Source of the DNA: Luteimonas deserti
GTDB taxonomy: Bacteria; Pseudomonadota; Gammaproteobacteria; Xanthomonadales; Xanthomonadaceae
DNA: 64,000 nt
Direction: 5' to 3'
Assembly (NCBI RefSeq): GCF_013425765.1
Contig: NZ_JACCJZ010000013.1
Coordinates: forward strand, 408,807 to 472,806
Position numbers and translations under genes: made by a program. The notes under the pieces were generated by a model that saw only the letters and a program-made list of their open reading frames with translations, did not search any database and was not told the DNA's origin. Shown piece by piece: positions 1 to 9,157 of the stretch. The stretch's first letter is position 1. Every line of letters begins with the position of its first letter.

Positions 1-1549
1 GATCATCGCCGTCATCGGCAACGACCTCAACGGCTACGTGCTCGAGGACGTCGCGATCGACTATCTCGAGCAGACCCCCAAGCACGTGCTCGATCCGCAC
101 AACATCCTCGACGCCGAGGGCATCCGCAAGATCACCGAGCTCACCGCGACCCAGAATGTGGTCACCAACGAGCTCGAGCAGAACGAGCGGCTGGCGATCA
201 CCAAGAAGAACGTCGAGACCCGCGAGGCGACGCTCGCGCTCGAGCGCCAGCAGGCCGAGGCCGAGGCGCGGCAGAAGCGCGAGATCGAGACCATCCAGGC
301 GCGCGAGACCGCGGAAACCCAGAAGGTCCAGGAACAGCAGCGCCAGATGTCGGAGAACGCGCGCATCGAGGCGCAGCAGCTGATCGACATCCGCGAGGAG
401 AACCGCCTGCGCGAGGTCGAGGTGGCGGCGCAGAACCGCCAGCGCGCCGTGGCCATCGAAGCCGAGCGCGTGGAGCGCGCGCGCAAGCTCGAGCAGGTCA
501 CGACGGATCGCGAAGTGCAGCTGCAGGGCGTGGAGCGCGACAAGGTGGTCGAGCAGGGCCGCATGGACGTCGCCAACATCACCCGCGAGCGCATTTCCAT
601 CGACCGTACCGTCGCGGCCGAGGAAGAGCGCATCAAGGAGCTTCGCGAGGTTTCCGAGGCGGATCGCCTGAAGCAGATCACCATCCTCGATGCCGAGGCC
701 AAGGCCCAGGAATCGATGGTGCGCCAGATCAAGGAAGCCGAGGCCCGCGAGACGGCTGCCCGTCACCGTGCGGTCGAGATCACCACGCTGGCCCAGGCCG
801 AGTTCGATGCGTCCGGCAAGCAGGCCGAGGCCAAGAAGCTGCTGGCCGAGGGCGTGCGCGCCGAGCGCGCCGCGCCGGGCCTCGCCGAGGCACAGGTCAA
901 GGAAGCCGGTGCATCGGCGATCGAGAAGGTCGGCATCGCCGAGGCCCGCGTCGTCGATGCGATGGCCGACGCCAACCTCAAGCAGGGTTCGGCCGAAGCC
1001 AAGGTGCTGGCCGAGCAGCTGGCCGCGCGCGCGCAGGGCGAGGAGCAGATGGGCCGCGCCAAGGCGGCCGCGACCGAATCGCTGGGCCTGGCCGAGGCCA
1101 GCGTGATCGAGAAGAAGCTGTTCGCCGAGGCGGAGGGCCTGACGAAGAAGTTCGGTGCGATCGACGCGCTCAGCGACACCGCGCGCGGCCACGAGGAGTT
1201 CCGCATGACCCTCGACACCAGCCTCAAGCAGGCGCTGGCGGCGTTCGAGGCCGGCAAGGAAGTGTCGAAGGAGAACGCCGAGGTCATCGCCACCGCGCTG
1301 CGCAATGCCGACATCGATCTGATCGGCGGCGACGGCGGCATGTTCGAGAATGTGGTCAAGGCGGTCTCGCTGGGCCGGTCCATCGAGGGCATGACCGAGA
1401 AGAGCCCGATCCTGCAAGGCCTGCTGCAGCGGTATCTCGGCGTCGGCGAGGGAGCCGCCGGGACGCCGCCGGTCACCGTGGTGCCGGCGGACAGCGTCGG
1501 CGCGACGCCCCTCGCGCAGCGCCGCATCGTCGAGGGCGACCCTGCCTGA
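1..1549 (+). CDS. flotillin-family (YqiK-like) membrane scaffold protein, 5'-truncated
   Basis: The reading frame is open from the first bases of the window, so the N-terminus (transmembrane and most of the SPFH/band-7 domain) lies outside; the visible part is about 515 residues. It opens with the end of an SPFH domain (DLNGYVLEDVAIDYLEQTPK), then a very long charged coiled coil rich in E, R, Q and A across roughly residues 40-270. After that come Ala/Glu repeats (AEAEGLTKKFG), and a C-terminal tail with GGDGGMFENVVKAVSLG. This layout is that of the flotillin/YqiK family, which oligomerises at the inner membrane and organises microdomains. It is followed on the same strand by an AAA+ ATPase and TelA genes, which points to an envelope-stress role. 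Family confidence is high; the function is inferred. Confidence 0.85.
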   Translation, partial: IIAVIGNDLNGYVLEDVAIDYLEQTPKHVLDPHNILDAEGIRKITELTATQNVVTNELEQNERLAITKKNVETREATLALERQQAEAEARQKREIETIQARETAETQKVQEQQRQMSENARIEAQQLIDIREENRLREVEVAAQNRQRAVAIEAERVERARKLEQVTTDREVQLQGVERDKVVEQGRMDVANITRERISIDRTVAAEEERIKELREVSEADRLKQITILDAEAKAQESMVRQIKEAEARETAARHRAVEITTLAQAEFDASGKQAEAKKLLAEGVRAERAAPGLAEAQVKEAGASAIEKVGIAEARVVDAMADANLKQGSAEAKVLAEQLAARAQGEEQMGRAKAAATESLGLAEASVIEKKLFAEAEGLTKKFGAIDALSDTARGHEEFRMTLDTSLKQALAAFEAGKEVSKENAEVIATALRNADIDLIGGDGGMFENVVKAVSLGRSIEGMTEKSPILQGLLQRYLGVGEGAAGTPPVTVVPADSVGATPLAQRRIVEGDPA

Positions 1550-1582
1550 GGTGTCGTTTGCGGCCCTGGCCGCCATCGTGAA

Positions 1583-1611
1583 CGTGGGCATCCCATGAAG
1601 GGATGCCCGCG
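1583..1611 (+). other. Long perfect hairpin in the flotillin-ATPase gap
   Basis: GGGCATCCC at 1586-1594 and GGGATGCCC at 1600-1608 pair perfectly around a 5-nt loop, and the stem extends through a G-U pair to 12 bp. There is no T-run after it, so it is not a classic terminator. It sits in the only real gap of the cluster, 21 nt before the ATPase ATG, and could be an RNA-processing, attenuating or translation-control structure. Confidence 0.5.
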
Positions 1612-1631
1612 TGTATCCGGATCGTGACCCA

Positions 1632-4600
1632 ATGACCGAACAGACCCAGGACGCGTCGACCGGCGCCGACCAGCTCGATCTCGCCGTGGCGCGCGGCGGC
1701 GCCTACGAGGTGTTGCGCCGCCGGCTGCTGGAACAGGGCGCGCGGCTGCGTGCGCTCGCCGAAGGCCTCAACGCACGGCGGCTGGCCGAGTTCGGCGACA
1801 GCCGTCTCGAGGTGATCGGGCGCTTCCGCGTCCGCACCGAGAACAACTGTGTCGGGCGCGATGTCGTCCAGATTCCCGGCGACCATGTGTTGTTCGGCTA
1901 CAACGTCTTCATCGGGCTCAAGAGCCAGACCCGGATCGAGGACGTGTTCGGCCTCTACCGTCTGGTCGAGGCCGAGGGCGGCTACGACGTGGTGCCGGTC
2001 GCTCCCGTGGGCACGTTCCTCGACCAGCCCGGGTTCGTACGCGACTTCACCGAGCTCTACGCGTACTACAAGCACGCCCGCCTGCTGCAGCTGATCGTCC
2101 GGGATGACCATCTCCTGGCGGCATTCCAGATCGGTGAGCGCAGCACCGATGTGCGCGTGTTCCGCTGGTCGATCAGCAACAGCGGAGAACTGACCTATCT
2201 CGATTCGCGCGGCGAGCGCGATATCGCACTGCCGCCCCCATTCGATTTCGAGTGGACGCGCGCCACCCGCGAACTCGCGGTCGATGGCCGCCATCCGCAT
2301 CTCAACATCCTGGACACGCTGTTCGTCGACACCACCGGCGGCGATCTCACCGTGAAGGTCGAGAACAACACCGAGACCGGAGCCGGCATCTTCGACGAGG
2401 CGGTGGAGGACCGGACCCAGTCGATCGACGATGCGACGTTCGATTTCGCGCGCGTCGGCTCGCTGATCCTGCTCAAGGTGCTGCCCTATCGCGAACAGCA
2501 ATGGCGCGGGCTGATCTACAACACGATCACCGGCAGGATCGTCCGCAACGACGCCATCGTGCAGGCCTGTGTCCAGCTGCCCGAGGACCACGGCATCATC
2601 TTCCCCGGCGGCTACTACCTGCAGAACGGGGACCATCGCGCGTTCGACGCGCAGATGGACGGCATGCAGTTCAAGCGTTCGATCCGCTCGCCCAACGGCG
2701 AGGACGTGATGTACATCTTCTACGACCGCGCCGGCGGGCGGTCGGCGCTGTTCGTCTACAACATGATCCAGCGGGCGCTGCAGAACCCGGTTTTCGGCCA
2801 CGGCTACGCTCTGCTGCACGACGGCCGCATGGTGCTGTTCCATGCCGAGGGCGACGCGCCGACACGCGTGCACCCGATGCAGGTCTGGCAGACGCCGTTC
2901 ACCAGCGACGAATTCGCCGCCCGTGCACCGGCCGGCAGCAGCTTCATGGGCCGCATCGGCAACCCCGAGCTGGTGCGTGGCATCTCCAACCTGATGGACC
3001 TCGCGCGTACGATCGACGGCCGCGAGGTGTCGCTGCAGCGTTACCAGCTGCTGGTCCACGACAGCCGTCGCATGTTCGACGCGCACCACTGGCTCGACGA
3101 CCCGGGCAGCGACGGGGCAGGCGGGCTGCTGCACGAGATCGCCGCGACCGGCGAATCGGTCCTCGACGAGTACGAGAAGGTGGAGGGGATCCGGCGCCAG
3201 TCGGAGACGGCCATGCGCGAGGCGGAGGCCGCGCACAGGATCCTGCTCGGGCGCCTGCAGCCGGAGGCCTGGAACCGGATCGAGGAGTTCGTCGAGGCAC
3301 TGGGCGAGATCGCGCGGCAACGGGGCCATCTGCTGACCATCCGGGACCTGCGCTACGTCGACACGGTGTCCATCGATGCGATGGGCGAGGCACTGCAGGC
3401 TGCGCAGGAACGCGTGGGCGCCGCCACCGGCGCCTTCCTCGCGGGTGAGCGTGCCCTGCAGCCCTTCTCCGAACGCCTGCAGACGCTCGATGCCGAGGCG
3501 CAGGCGGCGACGACCGCAAAGGCGCTCGCCGGCTCGATCGCGCAGTTGCAGGTGCTGTCGGCCGATCTGGACATGCTGTCGGAGTTGATGGCGACCTTGA
3601 AGGTCGACGATGCCACCGAGCGCACGCGCGTCGTCGACGCGCTGTCCGGCCTGTATGCACGGCTCAACCAGATCCGCGCACGCGCCGACCAGCGCCGACG
3701 CACGCTGGGTTCGGTCGAAGCCGTCGCACAGTTCGGGGCCCAGTTCGCGCTCTTCGGCCAGGCGATCGCCGGCGCGTTGGCGCTCGCGACCGACCCCGAA
3801 CGTTCGGACGAGCAATTGTCCCGGCTGATGGTGCAGCTGGAGGAACTCGAGGGACAGTTCGGCGAGCACGGGCAGTTCCTGGTCGACATCCTCGCGAAGC
3901 GGGAAGAGCTGCTCGAAACGTTCGAGGCGCACAAGCAGTCGCTGCTCGATGCGCGCCAGCGCAAGGCGCAGTCGGTGTTCGACGCCGCCGCGCGGATTCT
4001 CGAAGGCCTGCCGCGGCGCACCGAGCGCTTCGAGACCGCCGACGAACTCAACGCCTTCTTCGCCGGCGATGCGCTGATCCTCAAGCTGCGCGAGCTCGCC
4101 ACGCGGCTGCGCGACCACCGCGACACGGTCAAGGCCGACGACGTCGAGGCGCGCCTGAAGGCCGTGCGCGACCAGGCGGTACGCAGCCTGCGCGATCGCA
4201 GCGACCTGTTCGAAGGCGGCGGTCAGGTGATCCGGCTGGGGCCTCGGCACCGCTTCAGCGTCAACACCCAGCCGCTGGACCTGACGATCCTGCCGCGCGG
4301 CGACGGGCTGTCGATCCATCTCACCGGCACCGATTTCTACGCGCCGATCGACGATCCCGAACTGGACTCGCTGCGCGCCTTCTGGCAGGTGACCCTGGAT
4401 TCGGAATCACTGGACATCACCCGCGCCGAATATCTCGCGGGGCTCGTGCTGCGGGCCGCGGTGGACGGCTGCGAGGGGCTCGATCTCGACCGGCTGCGCC
4501 GCGAGCTGTCCGAGCCCGACGCGCTGGAGCGCAGCGTGCGCGCGTTCGCCGCGCCGCGCTACCGCGAGGGCTACGAAAAGGGCATCCACGACCACGATGC

Positions 4601-6956
4601 CGCGTTGATCCTGCGCGAACTTCTGCCCCTGCACGCCAAGGCCGGCCCGCTGGCGAGACCACCGGCCGCGCGCGCGCTGGCGCTTGCGTTCTGGGCCTTC
4701 GGCCGCGCCGGCACCGCCGCCGACCGTTGGCCCGAACGCACCGCCGGGGCGCGTGCGATCCGGCAGCTGTTCGCGTCCGATGCTGGCCTCGACGCACTGC
4801 GCGCCGAGATGTCCGCCACGCTGAAGGGGTTCGTCGCTGCCGCGGATCTGCCGGTGGACGATGCGCTCGCGCCGGTCGCGGCCGACTATCTGCTCGACGA
4901 GCTGCGCGAGGGCGCACCCACATTCGGCATCAGCCATTACGCGCGCGACCTGCGCGCGGCGCTGGACCAGGCACTGGACAGCGCCGGCCTGCGCGCCGAC
5001 GTGGAGCGTGCGCTGGCCGATGGGACGAGCTCGCTGGCTCAGCGCTGGTCGCTCGCTGCGCAATGGCTCGGCGCTCTGGGCGAGAGCGAAACCCACGCGG
5101 CCCTGGCCGGCTACGTGCCCGAAGCCATCGTGCTGCTGCTCGCGGCCGATTCACTGCCGCATGCGGTGCGCGAGGTCGCTCTGATCACCACCGTCGACGG
5201 CCTCCTCGGGGAACATCCGAGAGTGCACGAGGGACGCCTGCAGCTCTCACTCGACGGCTTCCTGCAACGCTTCGACGAACACCGCCTGCAGTTCGTCCCG
5301 GCATTCCATCGCTACCAGGCGGTACGCCAGCGCATCGCCGCGAGGGAGCGCGACAGCTTGCGCCTGTCGGAGTTCAAGGCGCAGCCGCTGACGTCGTTCG
5401 TGCGCAACAAACTGATCGACGAGGTCTACCTGCCGCTGATCGGCGACAACCTCGCCAAGCAGATGGGCACGGTCGGTGAGGACAAGCGCAGCGACCTGAT
5501 GGGCCTGCTGATGCTGATCAGCCCGCCCGGCTACGGCAAGACGACGCTCATGGAGTACGTCGCCAGCCGGCTGGGTCTGGTCTTCATGAAGATCAACGGC
5601 CCGGCGCTCGGCCACGAGGTGCGCTCGATCGATCCGGCGCAGGCACCGGATGCGACCTCTCGCCAGGAACTGGAGAAGCTCAACCTCGCGCTGGAGATGG
5701 GCAGCAACACGATGCTGTACGTCGACGACATCCAGCACACGCACCCCGAGTTCCTGCAGAAGTTCATCTCGCTGTGCGACGGCACGCGTCGTATCGAGGG
5801 CGTGTGGCAGGGGCGCACCAAGACCTACGACATGCGCGGGAGGAAGTTCTGCGTGGTCATGGCCGGCAACCCGTACACCGAGACCGGGGAGGTGTTCAAG
5901 ATTCCGGACATGCTCGCCAACCGCGCCGACATCTACAACCTCGGCGACGTGCTCGGCGGCATGGAGGCGTCGTTCAAGCTCAGCTATATCGAGAACAGCC
6001 TGACTTCCAATCCGGTGCTCGCACCGCTGGCGACGCGCGACATGAAGGACCTCTATCTGCTCGCCGAACGTGCGGCCGGCAAGGAGGTCTCGACCAACGA
6101 CCTCTCGCACACCTACAGCGGCGCCGAAGTCAACGAACTCACCGCGACACTGCAGCGCCTGTTGCAGGTCAGCGAGATCGTCTACCGCGTCAACCAGCAG
6201 TACATCGCCAGCGCCGCCCAGGCGGACCGATACCGCACGGAGCCGGCGTTCCGCCTGCAGGGCAGCTACCGAAACATGAACAAGCTGGCCGAAAAGATCT
6301 CGCCGGTGATGAATGCCGCGGAGCTCCAACAGCTGCTCGACGACCACTACATGGGCGAGTCGCAACTGCTGACGACAGGCGCCGAAGAGAATCTGCTCAA
6401 GCTGGCCGAGCTGCGCGGGACGCTCGACGGTGCCGGGGCTGCGCGCTGGGCGCAGATCAAGCGCGACTTCATGCGCGACAAGGCGATGGGTGGCGAGGAT
6501 GCCGACACCGGCGCCCGCGTGGTCGCGCAGCTGGCCGACATCGCCGCGGGCCTGCAATCGATGGGGCGCACCGGCGATCCGCCGTCTGCAGCTGCGCCCT
6601 GGGATGAGCTGCTGGCCGCCCTGCGCGACCTGCGGGCCGTTGCCTCGCCACCCACCGCCGGTATGCCCGCCGCACCGAATGCGGCAGATGCTGCAGACAT
6701 GCTCGCGCGCGGCTTGCGATCCGCGCTGGACGAGGCCGCGGCGCCGCTGCTCGTGCAGCTCGGAGAATCGGTGGCGGGGCAGGCTGCGCTCAACGCCGCG
6801 CTCGCAGAACTCGCGCAGTGGCTGCGAACCCGGGATGCGACGCTCGACGATGCGACGCCCGCACGTCGACGCGAGCGCACGCCTGCCGAGCGCCGACTGG
6901 ATGCCGCGCTCCAGCGCCTGGGCGCGGCCGAGCCCCAGCGAGGTCCGCGGGATTGA
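1632..6956 (+). CDS. giant DUF3686-type AAA+ 'DNA repair ATPase'
   Basis: A 1774-residue soluble protein. The N-terminal ~480 residues fit the conserved DUF3686-type region (IGRFRVRTENNCVGRDVVQI). Residues ~520-900 are heptad-rich coiled coil. A C-terminal AAA+ module follows, with Walker A SPPGYGKTT (about 1297-1305), Walker B MLYVDDIQ (about 1361-1368) and a sensor-1-like VVMAGNP (about 1408-1414). The product name 'DNA repair ATPase' is inherited in this family and is not proven by sequence. I place the start at the ATG at 1632 (MTEQTQD); a GTG at 1611 would add 7 residues and would lie inside the hairpin. The stop overlaps the next start (TGATG), so it is co-translated with two TelA-type genes. 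By analogy with AAA+ unfoldases it may remodel membrane or chromosome-bound complexes; this is inference. Confidence 0.85.
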   Translation: MTEQTQDASTGADQLDLAVARGGAYEVLRRRLLEQGARLRALAEGLNARRLAEFGDSRLEVIGRFRVRTENNCVGRDVVQIPGDHVLFGYNVFIGLKSQTRIEDVFGLYRLVEAEGGYDVVPVAPVGTFLDQPGFVRDFTELYAYYKHARLLQLIVRDDHLLAAFQIGERSTDVRVFRWSISNSGELTYLDSRGERDIALPPPFDFEWTRATRELAVDGRHPHLNILDTLFVDTTGGDLTVKVENNTETGAGIFDEAVEDRTQSIDDATFDFARVGSLILLKVLPYREQQWRGLIYNTITGRIVRNDAIVQACVQLPEDHGIIFPGGYYLQNGDHRAFDAQMDGMQFKRSIRSPNGEDVMYIFYDRAGGRSALFVYNMIQRALQNPVFGHGYALLHDGRMVLFHAEGDAPTRVHPMQVWQTPFTSDEFAARAPAGSSFMGRIGNPELVRGISNLMDLARTIDGREVSLQRYQLLVHDSRRMFDAHHWLDDPGSDGAGGLLHEIAATGESVLDEYEKVEGIRRQSETAMREAEAAHRILLGRLQPEAWNRIEEFVEALGEIARQRGHLLTIRDLRYVDTVSIDAMGEALQAAQERVGAATGAFLAGERALQPFSERLQTLDAEAQAATTAKALAGSIAQLQVLSADLDMLSELMATLKVDDATERTRVVDALSGLYARLNQIRARADQRRRTLGSVEAVAQFGAQFALFGQAIAGALALATDPERSDEQLSRLMVQLEELEGQFGEHGQFLVDILAKREELLETFEAHKQSLLDARQRKAQSVFDAAARILEGLPRRTERFETADELNAFFAGDALILKLRELATRLRDHRDTVKADDVEARLKAVRDQAVRSLRDRSDLFEGGGQVIRLGPRHRFSVNTQPLDLTILPRGDGLSIHLTGTDFYAPIDDPELDSLRAFWQVTLDSESLDITRAEYLAGLVLRAAVDGCEGLDLDRLRRELSEPDALERSVRAFAAPRYREGYEKGIHDHDAALILRELLPLHAKAGPLARPPAARALALAFWAFGRAGTAADRWPERTAGARAIRQLFASDAGLDALRAEMSATLKGFVAAADLPVDDALAPVAADYLLDELREGAPTFGISHYARDLRAALDQALDSAGLRADVERALADGTSSLAQRWSLAAQWLGALGESETHAALAGYVPEAIVLLLAADSLPHAVREVALITTVDGLLGEHPRVHEGRLQLSLDGFLQRFDEHRLQFVPAFHRYQAVRQRIAARERDSLRLSEFKAQPLTSFVRNKLIDEVYLPLIGDNLAKQMGTVGEDKRSDLMGLLMLISPPGYGKTTLMEYVASRLGLVFMKINGPALGHEVRSIDPAQAPDATSRQELEKLNLALEMGSNTMLYVDDIQHTHPEFLQKFISLCDGTRRIEGVWQGRTKTYDMRGRKFCVVMAGNPYTETGEVFKIPDMLANRADIYNLGDVLGGMEASFKLSYIENSLTSNPVLAPLATRDMKDLYLLAERAAGKEVSTNDLSHTYSGAEVNELTATLQRLLQVSEIVYRVNQQYIASAAQADRYRTEPAFRLQGSYRNMNKLAEKISPVMNAAELQQLLDDHYMGESQLLTTGAEENLLKLAELRGTLDGAGAARWAQIKRDFMRDKAMGGEDADTGARVVAQLADIAAGLQSMGRTGDPPSAAAPWDELLAALRDLRAVASPPTAGMPAAPNAADAADMLARGLRSALDEAAAPLLVQLGESVAGQAALNAALAELAQWLRTRDATLDDATPARRRERTPAERRLDAALQRLGAAEPQRGPRD

Positions 6957-7690
6957 TGGCGACCGGTGCCGACGACGTGCCGGAGGATGCAGCCGGCATC
7001 ACCGCCTACGCCGAAGCCATCGTCACCGAGCTGGCCGCGCTCGACGCCGCGCCTGCGCCGGATGCCGCGCCGGCCGCGACGCTCGTTGCCGCGTTGGCTG
7101 CTTTGCACACGGCGATGCGTGCGGTGCTGCCCGGCCGACAACGGGCGCGCCCCGGTCTGTTCGACCGCCTGCTCGGGCGCGACGTGGTCGACCAGCACGA
7201 CGCCGACGCACTCGGCGCACGCATGGGTGTGCTGTTGGTCGACGTCGATCGCGCCGCCGCCGAACTGCGCGCCGAGACCGCGGCCTGGCGCGAGCGTGCC
7301 GCCGCTGCCGGCCCCGCACTCGCGCGACTGGAACAGGCTGCGGCCGCGCTGCGCGCCGCCCAGATGGAAGGCGGTATCTCATGCGATCTTCGGCTGCGAC
7401 GCGCGCAGCACCTCGACACCGTGCGCCACGCCCACGCCTTGTCCGCACGCCAGCGGCAGCTGGTGGTCGCGCAGCAGGAGACCCTGCTCGAGCGCTACCG
7501 CAACATCCGCGACATCCTGCTGCCGCTGTGGCGGCAGCGCGCCGACGGCGCGCAGGCGGCGCGGGGCGTCGCCCGCGCGGTGACCGCTGCCGAGATCGAG
7601 GCGGACATCGCCCATGAAGTCGATGCAATGACCGCTACACTCGCCACACGCGCGCCCGACCGCGCCGGCCCCAAGGAGACCGAGGCATGA
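6956..7690 (+). CDS. degenerate TelA-like partner protein
   Basis: A 244-residue, Ala/Arg-rich helical protein starting at the ATG that overlaps the ATPase stop. It shows faint but ordered similarity to the TelA protein next door. GLFDRLLGR (about 67-75) corresponds to the KVPLLGRLIDKM region of TelA. RYRNIRDILLPLWRQR (about 180-195) corresponds to the TelA hallmark KFNTVRNITIPSWKRQ. The N-terminal ~60 residues are low-complexity Ala/Asp/Pro. I read it as a shortened, diverged TelA paralogue that could hetero-oligomerise with TelA. It overlaps telA by 4 nt (ATGA). The operon position is certain; the homology is by eye and moderate. Confidence 0.75.
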   Translation: MATGADDVPEDAAGITAYAEAIVTELAALDAAPAPDAAPAATLVAALAALHTAMRAVLPGRQRARPGLFDRLLGRDVVDQHDADALGARMGVLLVDVDRAAAELRAETAAWRERAAAAGPALARLEQAAAALRAAQMEGGISCDLRLRRAQHLDTVRHAHALSARQRQLVVAQQETLLERYRNIRDILLPLWRQRADGAQAARGVARAVTAAEIEADIAHEVDAMTATLATRAPDRAGPKETEA

Positions 7691-8790
7691 CCCACGACAC
7701 CGCTTATCCCACGCACGTGCCGTCGGCGACGCCGGTGACCGACGATGCCGCGCTCCAGTCGCTGGGCCTGGTGCCCGCCGATCGCGCCGATATCGAGGTC
7801 GTCGGTCGCAGTCTGGAGGACATCACGCCCGGCAACCTGCACGTGTTCGGCCGTGACGCGGCGAGCAAAACCGCCGCGTTCTCGAGTCAGCTGCTCGACC
7901 AGGTGCGCAACAGCGATCTCGACGCGACCGGCGAGAAGCTGGGTGAAGTCGTGCGGATCGCGCGTTCGCTCGATCTCGGCAGCTTCGCCGGTCGCTCCAA
8001 GGTGCCGCTGCTCGGACGCCTGATCGACAAGATGCGCGCCGGCCGCGACGAACTGGTGCAGACCTTCAGCAGCACCAACCAGCAGATCGAGCGGCTGATG
8101 GGTGACGTCGGCCGTCAGCAGGATCTGCTGACGCGCCGCATCTCCGACTTCGATCGCATGCACGACGTGGTGCTCGAGGAGCGGCGCGCGCTGGGTGTGC
8201 ACGTGGTCGCGGGGCGCGAACGCCTGGCCCGTCTCGCTGCCGAACAGACGACGCTCGCCGGCGCGGAAGACCCGCAATCGCGCACGCGCCGCGCCGAAAT
8301 CGAGAATGCCATCCGCCTGCTCGACAAGCGTGTCGGCGATCTGCTGGTGATGCAGCACGCCGCCGACCAGTCGCTGCCAATGATCCGGCTGATCCAGGCC
8401 AATGCGATCCAGCTGGTGGAGAAGTTCAACACCGTCCGCAACATCACGATTCCCTCGTGGAAGCGGCAGTTCGCGATCCAGCTGTCGCTGGGCGAGCAGA
8501 AGAATGCGGTGGAACTGTCGAACGCCATCGACGACGCGACCAACGAACTGATGCGCAGCAATGCCGACCTGCTGCGTCAGACCTCGGTCGAGACCGCGAA
8601 GGCCAACCAGCGCGCCGTCATCGATATCGGCACGCTGCGCCATGTGCACGAGCAGCTGATCCAGACGGTCGAGGAAGTCCGCAGCATCCATCGCGACGGT
8701 ATGCAGCAGCGCCGCGAAGCCGAAGGCGAACTCGCGCGCCTGCGCGACGACGTGCAGAAGCGGTTGGCGGCGCCGACGGACGGCGTCTGA
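7687..8790 (+). CDS. telA: TelA-family toxic anion resistance protein
   Basis: A 367-residue cytoplasmic helical protein of the TelA/toxic-anion-resistance family (PF05816). Diagnostic parts are GRSKVPLLGRLIDKM (about 100-114), a long helical middle, and NTVRNITIPSWKRQFAIQLS (about 247-266). The helical C-terminus carries ANQRAVIDIGTLRHV. TelA proteins are associated with tellurite and cell-envelope or antimicrobial stress tolerance, but their biochemical activity is unresolved. It is the last gene of the overlapping cluster. A 367-bp intergenic region with palindromic repeats follows. Confidence 0.9.
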   Translation: MTHDTAYPTHVPSATPVTDDAALQSLGLVPADRADIEVVGRSLEDITPGNLHVFGRDAASKTAAFSSQLLDQVRNSDLDATGEKLGEVVRIARSLDLGSFAGRSKVPLLGRLIDKMRAGRDELVQTFSSTNQQIERLMGDVGRQQDLLTRRISDFDRMHDVVLEERRALGVHVVAGRERLARLAAEQTTLAGAEDPQSRTRRAEIENAIRLLDKRVGDLLVMQHAADQSLPMIRLIQANAIQLVEKFNTVRNITIPSWKRQFAIQLSLGEQKNAVELSNAIDDATNELMRSNADLLRQTSVETAKANQRAVIDIGTLRHVHEQLIQTVEEVRSIHRDGMQQRREAEGELARLRDDVQKRLAAPTDGV

Positions 8791-8881
8791 AACGGTCACC
8801 GGGCTGACGACGCGGGCATTCGGAATGTCTGCCGGGAATCGTCCACCTCGTCCGACCCGCCGCGTCCGTGCCACATCCTGT

Positions 8882-8950
8882 GTAGGAGCGTGCTTGCGCG
8901 CGAGGACGCTGTCCCGGTAACGCTCGTTCGCGCGAGAGCGAACTCCCTAC
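8882..8950. repeat. REP-like imperfect palindrome, copy 1
   Basis: It starts GTAGGAGCGTGCTTGCGCGC and ends GCGCGAGAGCGAACTCCCTAC-like, so the two arms are inverted complements around a central GTCCCGGTAA. This type of GTAGGAGCG...CGCTCCTAC palindrome is common between genes of xanthomonads (family knowledge). It could act as a transcript-end structure for either flanking gene. Confidence 0.6.
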
Positions 8951-9076
8951 GAACGAGCGGCAGGTCAGCTTGCTCCAGACGTGTGGGTCGCCCGACAACC
9001 GGCGACGTGTTCCGGATTCATGACCGGCACGCCGCCACGAGTGGGTCCGACCCGGCCCGTCCGCGCCACATCCGGT

Positions 9077-9144
9077 GTAGAAGCGCGCTTGCGCGCGAAG
9101 GCGCAGTCCCGGTAGAGCGCGTTCGCGCGCGAGCGCGCTCCTAC
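9077..9144. repeat. REP-like imperfect palindrome, copy 2
   Basis: The second palindrome starts GTAGAAGCGCGCTTGCGCGC and ends GAGCGCGCTCCTAC, with GTCCCGGTA at its centre as in copy 1. Its downstream edge is 14 bp from the hemE stop codon, so it is well placed to stabilise or end the hemE transcript. Confidence 0.6.
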
Positions 9145-9157
9145 GGGGAGCTCCAGG

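Larger units (their letters stand above)
8851..9144. repeat. Intergenic region with ~195-bp imperfect tandem duplication
   Basis: The 367 bp between telA and hemE hold no supported gene. A segment starting TCCGACCCG at 8851, running through CCACATCC and a large palindrome to AGGTCAGC, recurs from 9046 with the same order of landmarks. Each copy contains one GTAGGAGCG-type palindrome, listed separately. The region separates the convergent telA and hemE genes. Confidence 0.6.

Noticed and set aside
1473..4319. Long antisense open frame (948 codons) opposite the ATPase gene
   Set aside because: A high-GC shadow frame with no domain or ribosome site; the sense frame has clear AAA+ motifs.
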